In this document: piece by piece, positions 36,401 through 44,310 of the stretch
Layout: each line of letters opens with the position of its first letter
Numbering within the stretch: position 1 is the stretch's first letter
Assembly: GCA_003245675.1 (NCBI GenBank)
Contig: QKCN01000095.1
Span: forward strand, 1 to 54,292
DNA: 54,292 bases
Direction of reading: 5' to 3'
From: Bacteriovoracaceae bacterium
GTDB lineage: Bacteria > Bdellovibrionota > Bacteriovoracia > Bacteriovoracales > Bacteriovoracaceae
Notes under the pieces: generated by a model
Told to the model about the DNA's origin: nothing
Databases searched by the model: none
What the model saw: the letters and a program-made list of their open reading frames with translations, nothing else
Program-made: the position numbers and the translations under genes

Positions 36401-36939
36401 AACTCGATAAACTTATCTTTAGTGATGGAACCATTACCAATTTTGCTAAAGAAAACCTCAGTGAATTGACAAACCCCAAGGGGGCCAAATATCAAGAATT
36501 ACAGCAAGCGGTTATCACTCGCCTCTTTCAGGAAGACAAAGACTTTGCCTCAAAATTCACTGAAATAAATTTAGCGGCAAGTATCGCTGAAGCCGGCATG
36601 TTCAAGGTATATCTATCTGTCACCGAAAAAACCGATACTATTTTTCTCAGTGAAAAGACGGCCAATAGAGCAGTCCGTACGGCCGTGAAGAACTGGGATT
36701 ACAATCTCATTAAGGAAAAGATGGACTGGCAAAATGTAGATGAAAAGAAACGAAAAGAAATGATTTCGTCCTTGCGCAACAATGTCATTGTTCCTCAGAT
36801 GAATGGGGAAAAAGGAAATTTAAGTGCTGTTGAAGAGCTCGTAACCAATTTTGCCGATAGCTACCGATACTCCGACAACCAGACTCTCACCGAAAGACTT
36901 TCTGAAGCCGTTGAGAAAGAAGTAAAAGAAGTCATCTAA
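33427..36939 (+). CDS. large secreted helical protein of unknown function
   Basis: 1170 residues. Signal peptide (MKYIFLKTCLLISVSAWAFA, cleaved before QE). The mature part is almost wholly helical and Lys/Glu/Asp-rich. Single Cys recur at intervals in similar settings: NTCLAPYQDA, KKCINTGHEQAL, KSCMDPVTSK, PCIKAQEQL, QHCFKTKVGA and KNCTDLVTGS. These look like diverged copies of a helical module with one conserved Cys. A Lys-rich stretch near residue 340 (KKEKKEKKE) marks a linker. No known family was recognised. A stop codon lies four codons upstream of the ATG in frame, so the start is well bounded. The next gene, 96 nt on, encodes a small membrane protein. Confidence 0.82.
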   Translation: MKYIFLKTCLLISVSAWAFAQEMVPLCPIITTEFSTMPPEILQLQGLESKICPFTQEEFAELVEIENVKVSNLQQYQKKRKEKFHLFKLIYPLLPNKAGGTKELIKKYYQCGGKKGSEAFITSMILEELDKACILATSDNPNNPLAFKDALEMATTIARGYENRSLLNLNKNVEKIEQEVLHKAIDKVLDSYLKPYIDDENKRQEVLSKNRDLKYMHQKIDLAFSKKHGKTDVDDMYDYLDYVFSKDAAYSLADELVWASLEKELNPYLPAGTNKEEFKKGYLKNLNTCLAPYQDASLALMKEQDASSEHSHKRDHYKIQTRKKLEKKLCKEESKKEKKEKKESLSPNCSAQSCRDQINFSLAQKSDISEQDLVQGCAFGALLQSLEGLVTQSIENNKESLAKYLSSEQMNELNDQSWREMKKCINTGHEQALIDDSNNLNTLALAHLSTEAVSSQIKSCMDPVTSKAGEFVIDKYLRSDPSIKAAFESSHILGEKVGQDEFNQDILTKAYWPCIKAQEQLVQKGIYSSVDPAGCEAAIEMEVAKNLVDDQLSSLFKEPYPPQFKQAQRLLSQCQDQAKNNFYQKLDTPVENYLDQNPEFYNCVKNSIESVVPSYTEKSYLETVEKTDALTDKKFARAQKEKFMKISQHCFKTKVGALEYWSDFKTSLSDGRFDKIQKNCTDLVTGSATGNLVLHETEISLDKELASLEETGLLTADESKELKNIILSSGTNVLMQSYNIQDQDILASNRPASIVGNSYLKHQAQGKKDDDFFNDYQTIMTTTAYDEIRNFFLLKLDTYIRKNYPQLKAYDIPFKLNMVIDAACIQNLQHAFSDAESTNSSTTSLNIDSILEMLASGFNYLHQKSPNDINSLVSQIDQICKKHPVTQHDIMNLSDFIIKGQIQNSIKDSLNSFVGDLKKKTTVPLDVESLIETLNDFPSFYKKADNQEAAKRNYASNFAVNPTVQQQVEQIRKQQISDLEALIRNKIENSKELDKLIFSDGTITNFAKENLSELTNPKGAKYQELQQAVITRLFQEDKDFASKFTEINLAASIAEAGMFKVYLSVTEKTDTIFLSEKTANRAVRTAVKNWDYNLIKEKMDWQNVDEKKRKEMISSLRNNVIVPQMNGEKGNLSAVEELVTNFADSYRYSDNQTLTERLSEAVEKEVKEVI

Positions 36940-37035
36940 TATTTCAGAGCCTCTCTTCTCTATTTTCTAAATTAACAATTTGTAACTTTCGTTTTAGAAT
37001 GAGAGACCGGTTTAGCAGGATAACGAGAGGAACAA

Positions 37036-37506
37036 ATGAAACAACAAAAATTTTGGACAGCACTAGAGATTCTAACGATTGGCCTCCCTTTTTGTGCCTT
37101 CAAAATTATTTTTGGTTTTTTTCTCATGCAATGGCCATCTTTTTACTATCTGGCGCCTCTTTTCATTGTTTGGGGAGTTCTGGACGTCATCCTCAATTTA
37201 ACCAATTTACTTTCTCTTATTGCAAGACCAGACCCTTGGGCCAGAACTTGCACTCTCAATTATATTGTTAGACCCATTTTACGAAGAACCTCTTATCGCC
37301 ATCTTGGAAAGAAAGACCTTGGAACGGCACTTGATGTGGCCTTCTCATTTTCGATTGTTGCCTTCATGGTAGGCGGAAGTTTCCTTGGCAAGCTTCCTCA
37401 CCTACAATCAGTGATCTGGAATTGGAGTGTTGTACTTAACGTCTTAAGTGCTGGACTCAATAGAATTGCAGAATCGCTAAAAAGACTTGAGAAAAAAGTA
37501 GACTAG
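37036..37506 (+). CDS. small integral membrane protein, unknown function
   Basis: 156 residues with about four hydrophobic segments (roughly 13-35, 38-60, 97-115 and 122-140) and a basic loop between the second and third (RPILRRTSYRHLGKKDLG). A short charged tail (ESLKRLEKKVD) should be cytoplasmic. No family was recognised. GAGAGGAAC precedes the ATG. It follows the large secreted protein by 96 nt. Its stop interlocks by 4 nt (CTAG) with that of the convergent coiled-coil protein gene. Confidence 0.78.
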   Translation: MKQQKFWTALEILTIGLPFCAFKIIFGFFLMQWPSFYYLAPLFIVWGVLDVILNLTNLLSLIARPDPWARTCTLNYIVRPILRRTSYRHLGKKDLGTALDVAFSFSIVAFMVGGSFLGKLPHLQSVIWNWSVVLNVLSAGLNRIAESLKRLEKKVD

Positions 37507-38327
37507 CGCGGCTTTAGCTCAGACTTATAATCCTCATCTGCTTTCAACTGCTGTGGCATTGGCCCTAAAGAAGGATTATCTGAAACCTCTGAATACCAGC
37601 GATCAGAAAAGATTTCCTGTCGATCAATTTGATAGAACTCAAGTGAGTTATCTATTTCATCCATTTCTCGCTTAAGTCTTACTTGTAATTGCATATTATC
37701 TTTTTTGCGAGTCACTAAATCATCTAAAGCCTTACGCTTTTGCCGCTGTAACTCGACAATTTGTGCATCATACTCTGCTGCAAGCTGCATTTTTTTCTGA
37801 TCATAGGTCCAAAGATAATGGTTAATTTGGCTCAATTGCTTTAAAAAATCACTGCGCTTTAGAATCAATTCGCGGCGAAATTTAGCAGCAGAAGAAACAC
37901 GTTCTTCTAGCACTTTTGATTTAAAATATAAGGTTGTGCCTCTTTTGAAATACAAATGAGAATCATAGCAAAGGTCAAGATCCGAAACATGCAAAATGAA
38001 ATGCTGATCTTCTACGTCTTTAACTGTTCCATAACAAAAACGCTTGCCCTTATCTCCAATTGTAAAAGCTAAGCGATCACCACTTCTCAAAAATTTTGAA
38101 TTTTTATTTTCCGATTTAAGCTTAAATGTATGGCCAGATTTGTCCCTGTCTGTAACACGGGCCACCAACTTTTGATAATCAACACCAGGATCTAAAAAAC
38201 CTTTCTGATCCTCACGCAAAAGTCCCTCTTCGGGATAATTCGGCGCATTGACCTGAGCACCAAGAGACAAGGCCAACGAGAGAAGAGACCAAAACAAAAT
38301 ATGTTTTAACAAATACGATATTTGCAT
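37503..38327 (-). CDS. exported coiled-coil protein, unknown function
   Basis: 274 residues. The N-terminus MQISYLLKHILFWSLLSLALSLGAQ is a signal peptide. Residues about 55-150 look beta-rich with two Cys (KRFCYGTV and DLCYDS) that could pair. Residues about 160-250 form a long charged helix likely to be a coiled coil (QKKMQLAAEYDAQIVELQRQ and onward). No family was recognised. The start at 38327 is chosen because a signal peptide begins there; a longer reading to 38405 would overlap the divergent protease gene and lacks a sensible leader. Confidence 0.72.
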   Translation of the reverse strand: MQISYLLKHILFWSLLSLALSLGAQVNAPNYPEEGLLREDQKGFLDPGVDYQKLVARVTDRDKSGHTFKLKSENKNSKFLRSGDRLAFTIGDKGKRFCYGTVKDVEDQHFILHVSDLDLCYDSHLYFKRGTTLYFKSKVLEERVSSAAKFRRELILKRSDFLKQLSQINHYLWTYDQKKMQLAAEYDAQIVELQRQKRKALDDLVTRKKDNMQLQVRLKREMDEIDNSLEFYQIDRQEIFSDRWYSEVSDNPSLGPMPQQLKADEDYKSELKPR

Positions 38328-38370
38328 TACTAATAGTATCACCAAGTTATCAGGTCTCTGCAAGAAAAAC

Positions 38371-38397
38371 TTAAGAAAATTGTTAAATATCCGATAA
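38371..38397 (+). promoter_or_regulatory. candidate sigma-28-like promoter of the matrixin-like gene
   Basis: TTAAGAAA (38371-38378), exactly 11 nt, TCCGATAA (38390-38397): 4/8 and 7/8 matches. The predicted start, about 7 nt past the -10, falls at 38404, the A of the ATG. The -35 is weak, so the evidence is the -10, the spacing and the absence of any ribosome site. Confidence 0.45.
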
Positions 38398-38403
38398 CTT
38401 AAC

Positions 38404-39204
38404 ATGGTGCGTCAATTGATTTTAATATTATCTTTTTCATTACTGCAAGCTTGCGGCAACCCCCTTAAGGGAACAAGTGCCAGTAGCTCAGGTATTCAGG
38501 CTTTTGGTGTTTCTGATTCCGAACTAACTACTTATTGGGATAGTTCTCAGTTTCCCTTAACGATACAGATTGATCCCTATTTTGAAGAAGATGAATACAA
38601 TGGAATTACTGAAATCGGAGATGTCTGGAATCAGGCGGCAGGAAAAAGTCTGCTAAAATTTCAACGAGCATCGGACTCTCTGCAATATGTTGACCTTAAT
38701 AGCTATCGCGATAGTTCTCTGGGAATTCATTTTATGGAGCAATGGTTTGACGATCTGTCGCCTCATGCTCTGGCCGTCACTCAATTCTATGGTCAGAAAA
38801 TAGTCAAAGACGGAACGGAAATGATCAAAATTATCCATGCAGATATTCTCATTAATGGTGAATACTATGACTTTTCCATAACCTCTGCATCAGGAAGATA
38901 TGATCTCTTGTCAGTGGTTTTACATGAACTAGGTCACTTTTTGGGATTAAAGCACGACTACAGCGAAAGTTCTGTCATGTTGCCCGTACTCTCAATCGAA
39001 CAGCAAAAAAGAGTTTTGGCCACTAACGACAAGGCTGATCTTCTAAAACTCTACCCACAAGCAACTACACAAAGCCTTGCAATCAAATCAGTGTCAGCCT
39101 CTCAAATATCCGACTCAAAGAGTCCAGAACTAGTCGTCGGAGTTTATGAAATCTCTCCCACTGGCGAAAGTTATAAACAAAGAAAAATTATCCCCTCTCC
39201 CTAA
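38404..39204 (+). CDS. matrixin-like zinc metalloprotease lipoprotein
   Basis: 266 residues. Lipobox LLQAC (C17). The metzincin motif is complete: H174-E175-L-G-H178-F-L-G-L-K-H184-D185, with a Met-turn candidate at SVM (M192). The upstream segment (DVWNQAAGKSLLKF) matches the start of matrixin catalytic domains. A surface-tethered protease acting on proteins outside the inner membrane is expected. There is no ribosome site before the ATG. The gap to the divergent coiled-coil protein gene is 76 bp; the FecR operon begins 74 nt downstream. The substrate is unknown. Confidence 0.88.
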   Translation: MVRQLILILSFSLLQACGNPLKGTSASSSGIQAFGVSDSELTTYWDSSQFPLTIQIDPYFEEDEYNGITEIGDVWNQAAGKSLLKFQRASDSLQYVDLNSYRDSSLGIHFMEQWFDDLSPHALAVTQFYGQKIVKDGTEMIKIIHADILINGEYYDFSITSASGRYDLLSVVLHELGHFLGLKHDYSESSVMLPVLSIEQQKRVLATNDKADLLKLYPQATTQSLAIKSVSASQISDSKSPELVVGVYEISPTGESYKQRKIIPSP

Positions 39205-39234
39205 TTGTCAAAAAAAGCCATTATGTGGTTAAAT
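39205..39234 (+). promoter_or_regulatory. weak sigma-70-like promoter candidate for the FecR-cyclase operon
   Basis: TTGTCA (39205-39210), 18-nt spacer, TTAAAT (39229-39234): five of six and four of six consensus bases. It lies in the 74-nt gap between the protease gene and the FecR gene; no sigma-28-like site is seen here. Confidence 0.3.
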
Positions 39235-39278
39235 TTCCTTGATTTTCAATTTTCCATTTTTACACAGGGAGATTTTCC

Positions 39279-40394
39279 ATGGCCGGCCAAAAATTATCCT
39301 TTTTGATACTTGCCCTTTTATTTGCAAGTCCTTCACTGCAAGCAAAAATTGCAAAAGTCATAATGGTTAGAGGAGAGGTCTACGTCAGTGAAAATGGAAA
39401 TCAAGTTCCTCTGAAAAATGGGATATGGCTAGAAGAAGGAGATAGGATAACAACTCTTGATAAAAGTTTTGTCCGCCTCCAATTTATAGATAAGTCAACG
39501 ATGAATGTGGGCAGCCAGTCTCAAATTGAAGTTAAAACATTTAACGATAACTCAAAAAGTCTCATCAATATTATCAAAGGAAAAATTCGAGCAACCGTCA
39601 CCAAAGATGCACTAGCTCGTCAAGAAAACAAGATGATAATAGCCACTAAAACGGCAGCCATGGGAATTCGTGGAACAGAATTTATCGTCAGCTACAATGA
39701 GAAAGAAAATGAAACAGCTCTACTCACCCTGAAGGGCCTAGTTGCCATGGCCCCGATTGAAGCAAATGACAATATCCGCAGTGCTACAAACCTTATTAAT
39801 CATTTAAACACAAAAGCGCTGGAGATTCCCGCGGGACTGGCATCTCGTTTTAATCCAAACGAAAAAAATATGGACGTCAAAAAAATTGATCCTATTCAGC
39901 GCTACCAACTTGGAAAAGCAGAAAACAAAAATGCCATTGATAAACTAGCAGACTCAAAGGGGAAAGTGAGGGAGGTTCTACTTCCAGGTACTTCTAAACA
40001 AGGAATGGTAAAAGATGCTCCAACGGTCTCGAAAATTGAACAAGAAATAGAGAAAAAAGATAGTAAAAAAATTAAAGAGCTAGAACAACAAATTCCTCAA
40101 CCCAAATACAAACTCGATGAAAATACTTTTCACCTTGATCTCGAAAAAAACAAAATTGAAAAAACAGAAGACCAAAGAGAGAGAATCCGCAAACCATTTT
40201 CAGATCGCCGTTCCAAGTTACCTGGGCTCCCTCCCTCTGAAGACAGGCAAGGGTTGCTCTGCAGTGGCAACCTCTGCAACGTTCCAGATTCTCTGACGGA
40301 CTATGCTGAATATCGAGAAGAAATAGAGGATGCTGCTCTTGTGAAAATCCTTCCAAATTCTAAAGTGAAATTTAATATTCAACCTCGTCAATAA
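39279..40394 (+). CDS. FecR-domain periplasmic protein
   Basis: 371 residues. Signal peptide (MAGQKLSFLILALLFASPSLQA), then a FecR domain (about 25-150): VRGEVYVSENGNQVPLKNGIWLEEGDRI, FIDKSTMNVGSQSQIEV and MGIRGTEFIVSY. The C-terminal 200 residues are Lys/Glu-rich and probably extended or helical, with one Cys pair (LLCSGNLCNVP). Such stand-alone FecR proteins lack the anti-sigma helix of E. coli FecR and occur with CHASE2 cyclases and TPR/barrel proteins in many bacteria. AGGGAG lies 7 nt before the ATG. The next gene follows after 13 nt. Confidence 0.9.
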   Translation: MAGQKLSFLILALLFASPSLQAKIAKVIMVRGEVYVSENGNQVPLKNGIWLEEGDRITTLDKSFVRLQFIDKSTMNVGSQSQIEVKTFNDNSKSLINIIKGKIRATVTKDALARQENKMIIATKTAAMGIRGTEFIVSYNEKENETALLTLKGLVAMAPIEANDNIRSATNLINHLNTKALEIPAGLASRFNPNEKNMDVKKIDPIQRYQLGKAENKNAIDKLADSKGKVREVLLPGTSKQGMVKDAPTVSKIEQEIEKKDSKKIKELEQQIPQPKYKLDENTFHLDLEKNKIEKTEDQRERIRKPFSDRRSKLPGLPPSEDRQGLLCSGNLCNVPDSLTDYAEYREEIEDAALVKILPNSKVKFNIQPRQ

Positions 40395-40407
40395 AGTAGG
40401 CTAAAGC

Positions 40408-41991
40408 ATGAAATCAATTGTTAAAATAGTATCGCTCATTGCTTTATATTTGGTTCTCGTAAGCCAGACACATGCAACTCTTCCAGAAGCTCTTGTCGCC
40501 TATCGCAGCGGGGATTACGCCACAGCAATTAAAAAGATCAAAGAGGTTCAAAAAGAGAATGCGACAAATGCAACTTTGCACTACTGGCTAGGGGTTATTT
40601 ATAATCGAGTTCAAGAGTTCGAATTGGCTAAAGATGAATTGACCAAGGCTCTTGAACTAAAATTTGATGCTCGCGACCTTTATTACGAATTAGCTCAAGC
40701 GTTATATGCTCTCGACAAAATAGACTTGGCCCGCAAGTCTTTTCTCATATCAACGAAAAAAGGATACATGAGAGGACAATCGCTTTATTATGCCGCTTAC
40801 ATATCACAACTAAAAAATGAAATCCCCCCTGCGATCTCTTATTATCAACAACTCTACAATTTGCCTTTTGAAGAAAGAAAAGATGTTTTTCAAGCAGCTA
40901 TGCTTCAATTGGGTGAACTGTATTATACCCAAGCCCTTAAGCATCCCAGCACTCAAAAAATGGTTGAGCGCTACGTCCTACCGCAACTAGAGCTTGCCTA
41001 CCGTCTTGATTCCAAGTCTCAATTGGCTGCAGAGATTGAAGATCGTATTTATCAAATCAAGATTGACCACGGAATTTCGAGCACGAAAATGCGCAATGGC
41101 CGCCCTATTCCTCGCCAAAAATGGGAAAATAAGGTCTATGCAGAAATCACCTACGATAGCAATGTCGTCTATGAAGCAGATGACGCCATTGAAAAAGCCC
41201 AAAATAAAAGTTCTATGATTTCCAAATTTGATCTTCTCAGCACTTATCGAGAAACTCTTGGCAACTCCGTATGGGTTATTCCCGGAATCAATCTCAATGG
41301 GAGCTACTATTCCAATCGAGATGAATCAGGTGTCTACCAAAATGATGGGTTTGAAATTCAGCCTTCACTGCGAACGTCCTTTGAGCACACGGTAGGAGCA
41401 GAGATGGCGGCCCTGTCCTTGGACCTTGACTATGTACATGCACAAAAAGATGTCTATGCTGATGGTACAGTAAGAACGGATTCAAATGACTACTCCATCT
41501 CACTAGGAGAGCAACTTAAATTTTTACCTCAAGGACCCACAACATTTAAGCTAAGGTACAAGTCAAGCAACTCCTATGATCCAACACTTGACTCCCAGAC
41601 AACAGGATTCTCTTTTGATCAGAATTTTTCTTTTAGCAGTGGAAATATGTTCATTTTTATTGCTGCTCTCGATATGACAAAATACAGCCAGTCGCCAGAG
41701 CAGGATTCTCGCTCTCTTAGCATGGTAGGAAGCTACATCATGCCTCGCTGGGGGACTCGTTTTGTTCTTCCAACATTTTCTCTGGCATATACAATGACAG
41801 ATCCACAAGAACAAAAAGAAGAAAGAGGATATGAGCACTCTTTTACACCTGAATTTCATCTTTCCTATATGTTCACTCCATCCCTCAAGCTGCGTTGGGC
41901 GGTGAACTACACTAAAAAAATATCAAAAGATGAAGAAAGTTATGCCTATCAAAAATGGACGACAGGTTTTCGTCTCATTCACGCATTTTAA
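40408..41991 (+). CDS. TPR protein with C-terminal outer-membrane beta-barrel
   Basis: 527 residues. Signal peptide (MKSIVKIVSLIALYLVLVSQTHA). TPR repeats at about 28-210 (YRSGDYATAIKKIKEVQKEN, LGVIYNRVQEFELAKDEL and others) would lie in the periplasm. From about residue 235 to the end come alternating strands rich in Tyr/Ser/Asp, ending in FRLIHAF with the terminal Phe of barrel proteins. The TPR-plus-barrel layout resembles Slam-type or DUF560 proteins in outline only. It lies between the FecR gene (13 nt) and the cyclase gene (14 nt), so the three products probably work together across the envelope. Confidence 0.82.
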   Translation: MKSIVKIVSLIALYLVLVSQTHATLPEALVAYRSGDYATAIKKIKEVQKENATNATLHYWLGVIYNRVQEFELAKDELTKALELKFDARDLYYELAQALYALDKIDLARKSFLISTKKGYMRGQSLYYAAYISQLKNEIPPAISYYQQLYNLPFEERKDVFQAAMLQLGELYYTQALKHPSTQKMVERYVLPQLELAYRLDSKSQLAAEIEDRIYQIKIDHGISSTKMRNGRPIPRQKWENKVYAEITYDSNVVYEADDAIEKAQNKSSMISKFDLLSTYRETLGNSVWVIPGINLNGSYYSNRDESGVYQNDGFEIQPSLRTSFEHTVGAEMAALSLDLDYVHAQKDVYADGTVRTDSNDYSISLGEQLKFLPQGPTTFKLRYKSSNSYDPTLDSQTTGFSFDQNFSFSSGNMFIFIAALDMTKYSQSPEQDSRSLSMVGSYIMPRWGTRFVLPTFSLAYTMTDPQEQKEERGYEHSFTPEFHLSYMFTPSLKLRWAVNYTKKISKDEESYAYQKWTTGFRLIHAF

Positions 41992-42005
41992 AAAGGAAAA
42001 AAGAC

Positions 42006-44228
42006 ATGAAATTATCTGAAAAAATAATAAAGTATTCTGTTGTCGTTTTTCTCTTCTTGTTTTGTGTCCTATCAATCTATCTCACCTCTCTTGCTCGTGG
42101 AGCAAGTCTTGTTGGTTTTACTGAGACAATTTCAAAATACGCCTCAATGCTAGAAGACCAATTTTATGACTTCCGCATGAAAAACAATAGAGCAACAGAT
42201 CAGATGGCCAAGCAAATTGCCCTGGCCCATATTGATGACAATTCTCTTGCGAAAATTGGACGTTGGCCTTGGAGTCGAACTGTTTGGGTCAAGGTGTTGC
42301 ACAAATTGGACAAATTTGGGGCTAAAGTTATTACAAGTGATATTTTCTTTTCTGAACCAGAAGAAGTTTGTAATGCAAGCTCTCCAGATCTTGACCTTGC
42401 TGCGGCCATTAATAAATTCAAACAAAATGGAGAAGGGCGAGAGGTAATTCTACCCTATTCCCTCGCCGCCATGAATGATCCCATGATGGAAGAAGTTCCA
42501 GGGGACCTTTTCAATTGGGTATTAGATAGTGAAGTCCAAGGTAGCGTCACAGGCTATGACAATAATATTTACCAATCAAAGATTAATAGCACAACATTCC
42601 CAGTACCCACTCTTTTGGAGACAACGCCAGGCTTGGGGTTTCTCAATACCTACGCTAACCTCGATGGGGTGTTTCGCCACTTCCCTGTTCTCGCAAACGT
42701 GGACACTCTCTATTTCCCCTCCCTTGCTCTTATGAGCTATGAGGCTTTTTCTAAAGATAAATCAAAGCTTAGTATTGATGCTTACGGCAATGTCACTTTT
42801 AATGTTAAATCTGGCTCTTTCCAACTCAACAAAGCAGGTGAAACAAAAATTCGCTATTTTGGTGATGCAAGTCAATTTCCTGAAATGAGTATCTGGAATA
42901 TTCTCAATGCATCAGATGATGACCCTAAAGCAAAAGCTCTTTTTGAGAACAAAGTTGTTTTTCTTGCTACAACAGCGATGGGCGCACACGACTTAAGGCA
43001 TACCCCCCTTGATGCACAAATGCCTGGAGTGTTCATTCACATGAATCTACTTCACATGTTACTTGAAGGATATTTCTTCAAAAATTTTGATGACTCTATT
43101 CTCTTTTCTTTGGCCCTCCTTGTGCTGGGGCTAACTATCTTGCTTTTGGTACAGGCGCGGGCCAATGCCATTTTAGATCTTGTGACATTATTGGCCCTAT
43201 TTGTTGCCAGCTACTATATTGATGTAAAATTGTTTCTCCCCGATGGTTATGAAATTCGTCTGCTATTTTGCTATATCTGTTTTTTGGGAACCTATTCTTG
43301 GATTACTTTTTATCAATTCTACAAAACCAGTAAAGAGAAAGCACATATTCGCGGAGCCTTTGCCCGCTATGTTGCTCCTGCCATTGTGAATCAAATGCTA
43401 GAAAATCCAGACAGACTAACTTTAGGTGGTGAGAAAAAAGATATCACCTGCATTTTTTCCGATGTCCGTGATTTTACGTCCATCAGCGAAAAGCTAACTC
43501 CAACTCAGCTTTCGACGGCCCTTAATATTTACATGACCAAAATGACTAACATCTTATTCGATAATCTGGGAACTCTCGACAAATACATTGGTGATGCGAT
43601 TGTCGGCTACTGGGGAGCCCCTGTTGATGATCCAAATCACGCTTACTACGCAATCAAGGGAGCGGTTGCCATGGTTGAGGCCCTACCAGAGGTTAATGCC
43701 GAGCTCATTCCGATGGGGATTCCTGAATTTAAGTTTGGAATTGGTTTAAATTCCGGAGAATGTTCTCTGGGAAATATGGGGTCCGATCGCATTTTTTCTT
43801 ATACTGCCCTTGGCGATAATATGAACTTAGGGGCCCGTTTGGAGGGGCTGACTAAGTTTTATGGAGTACAACTGATGATCTCTGAGTTTACTCATGCGAA
43901 ATTAAGTGATGAACAACAAGCTGAATTCACCTTTCGAAAACTAGACTGTGTACGGGTAAAGGGCAAAGAAAAGCCTGTGGTTATTTATGAAGTTTTGCAT
44001 CCTAAGCATCATTTAATCAATGATCCAGAAGCCTTAGACGTATTTCATAATGCTTTTGACCTTTATACTCAACAAGAATTCAATAAGGCCATTGAGCTTC
44101 TTAATCCATATAAAGAAAAATATCCTGAAGATAAAAGCTTTAAACGCTTAATTGAAAATTGCCAAGAATACTTAGAGGTTCCACCTCCGCCGGGCTGGGA
44201 TGGAGTAACAGTTTATAAAACGAAATAG
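42006..44228 (+). CDS. CHASE2-domain class III adenylate cyclase
   Basis: 740 residues. One N-terminal membrane helix, a periplasmic CHASE2 domain (about 35-350; IDDNSLAKIGRWPWSRTVW, TSDIFFSEPE), three helices (about 360-445) and a class III catalytic domain (about 475-650). Catalytic residues are visible: metal Asp D486 and D530, purine-selecting K526 and T600 (a Lys/Thr pair typical of adenylate cyclases), N607 and R611. It should make cAMP in response to a periplasmic signal. The true start is the ATG at 42006 with AAAAGG upstream; earlier in-frame codons lie inside the preceding gene. The C-terminus after 660 holds one TPR-like repeat. Confidence 0.93.
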   Translation: MKLSEKIIKYSVVVFLFLFCVLSIYLTSLARGASLVGFTETISKYASMLEDQFYDFRMKNNRATDQMAKQIALAHIDDNSLAKIGRWPWSRTVWVKVLHKLDKFGAKVITSDIFFSEPEEVCNASSPDLDLAAAINKFKQNGEGREVILPYSLAAMNDPMMEEVPGDLFNWVLDSEVQGSVTGYDNNIYQSKINSTTFPVPTLLETTPGLGFLNTYANLDGVFRHFPVLANVDTLYFPSLALMSYEAFSKDKSKLSIDAYGNVTFNVKSGSFQLNKAGETKIRYFGDASQFPEMSIWNILNASDDDPKAKALFENKVVFLATTAMGAHDLRHTPLDAQMPGVFIHMNLLHMLLEGYFFKNFDDSILFSLALLVLGLTILLLVQARANAILDLVTLLALFVASYYIDVKLFLPDGYEIRLLFCYICFLGTYSWITFYQFYKTSKEKAHIRGAFARYVAPAIVNQMLENPDRLTLGGEKKDITCIFSDVRDFTSISEKLTPTQLSTALNIYMTKMTNILFDNLGTLDKYIGDAIVGYWGAPVDDPNHAYYAIKGAVAMVEALPEVNAELIPMGIPEFKFGIGLNSGECSLGNMGSDRIFSYTALGDNMNLGARLEGLTKFYGVQLMISEFTHAKLSDEQQAEFTFRKLDCVRVKGKEKPVVIYEVLHPKHHLINDPEALDVFHNAFDLYTQQEFNKAIELLNPYKEKYPEDKSFKRLIENCQEYLEVPPPPGWDGVTVYKTK

Positions 44229-44310
44229 AAAATGATGTGTTTAAGATTTCCATACTGTATTAACATTTCTAAACTATAATTAGGGTAGTTTTGTAACAAA
44301 GGGTGACAAA

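Noticed and set aside
41955-42005. Longer N-terminus of the cyclase
   Set aside because: These codons lie inside the 3' end of the TPR/barrel gene; the ATG at 42006 has a ribosome site and begins a membrane helix.
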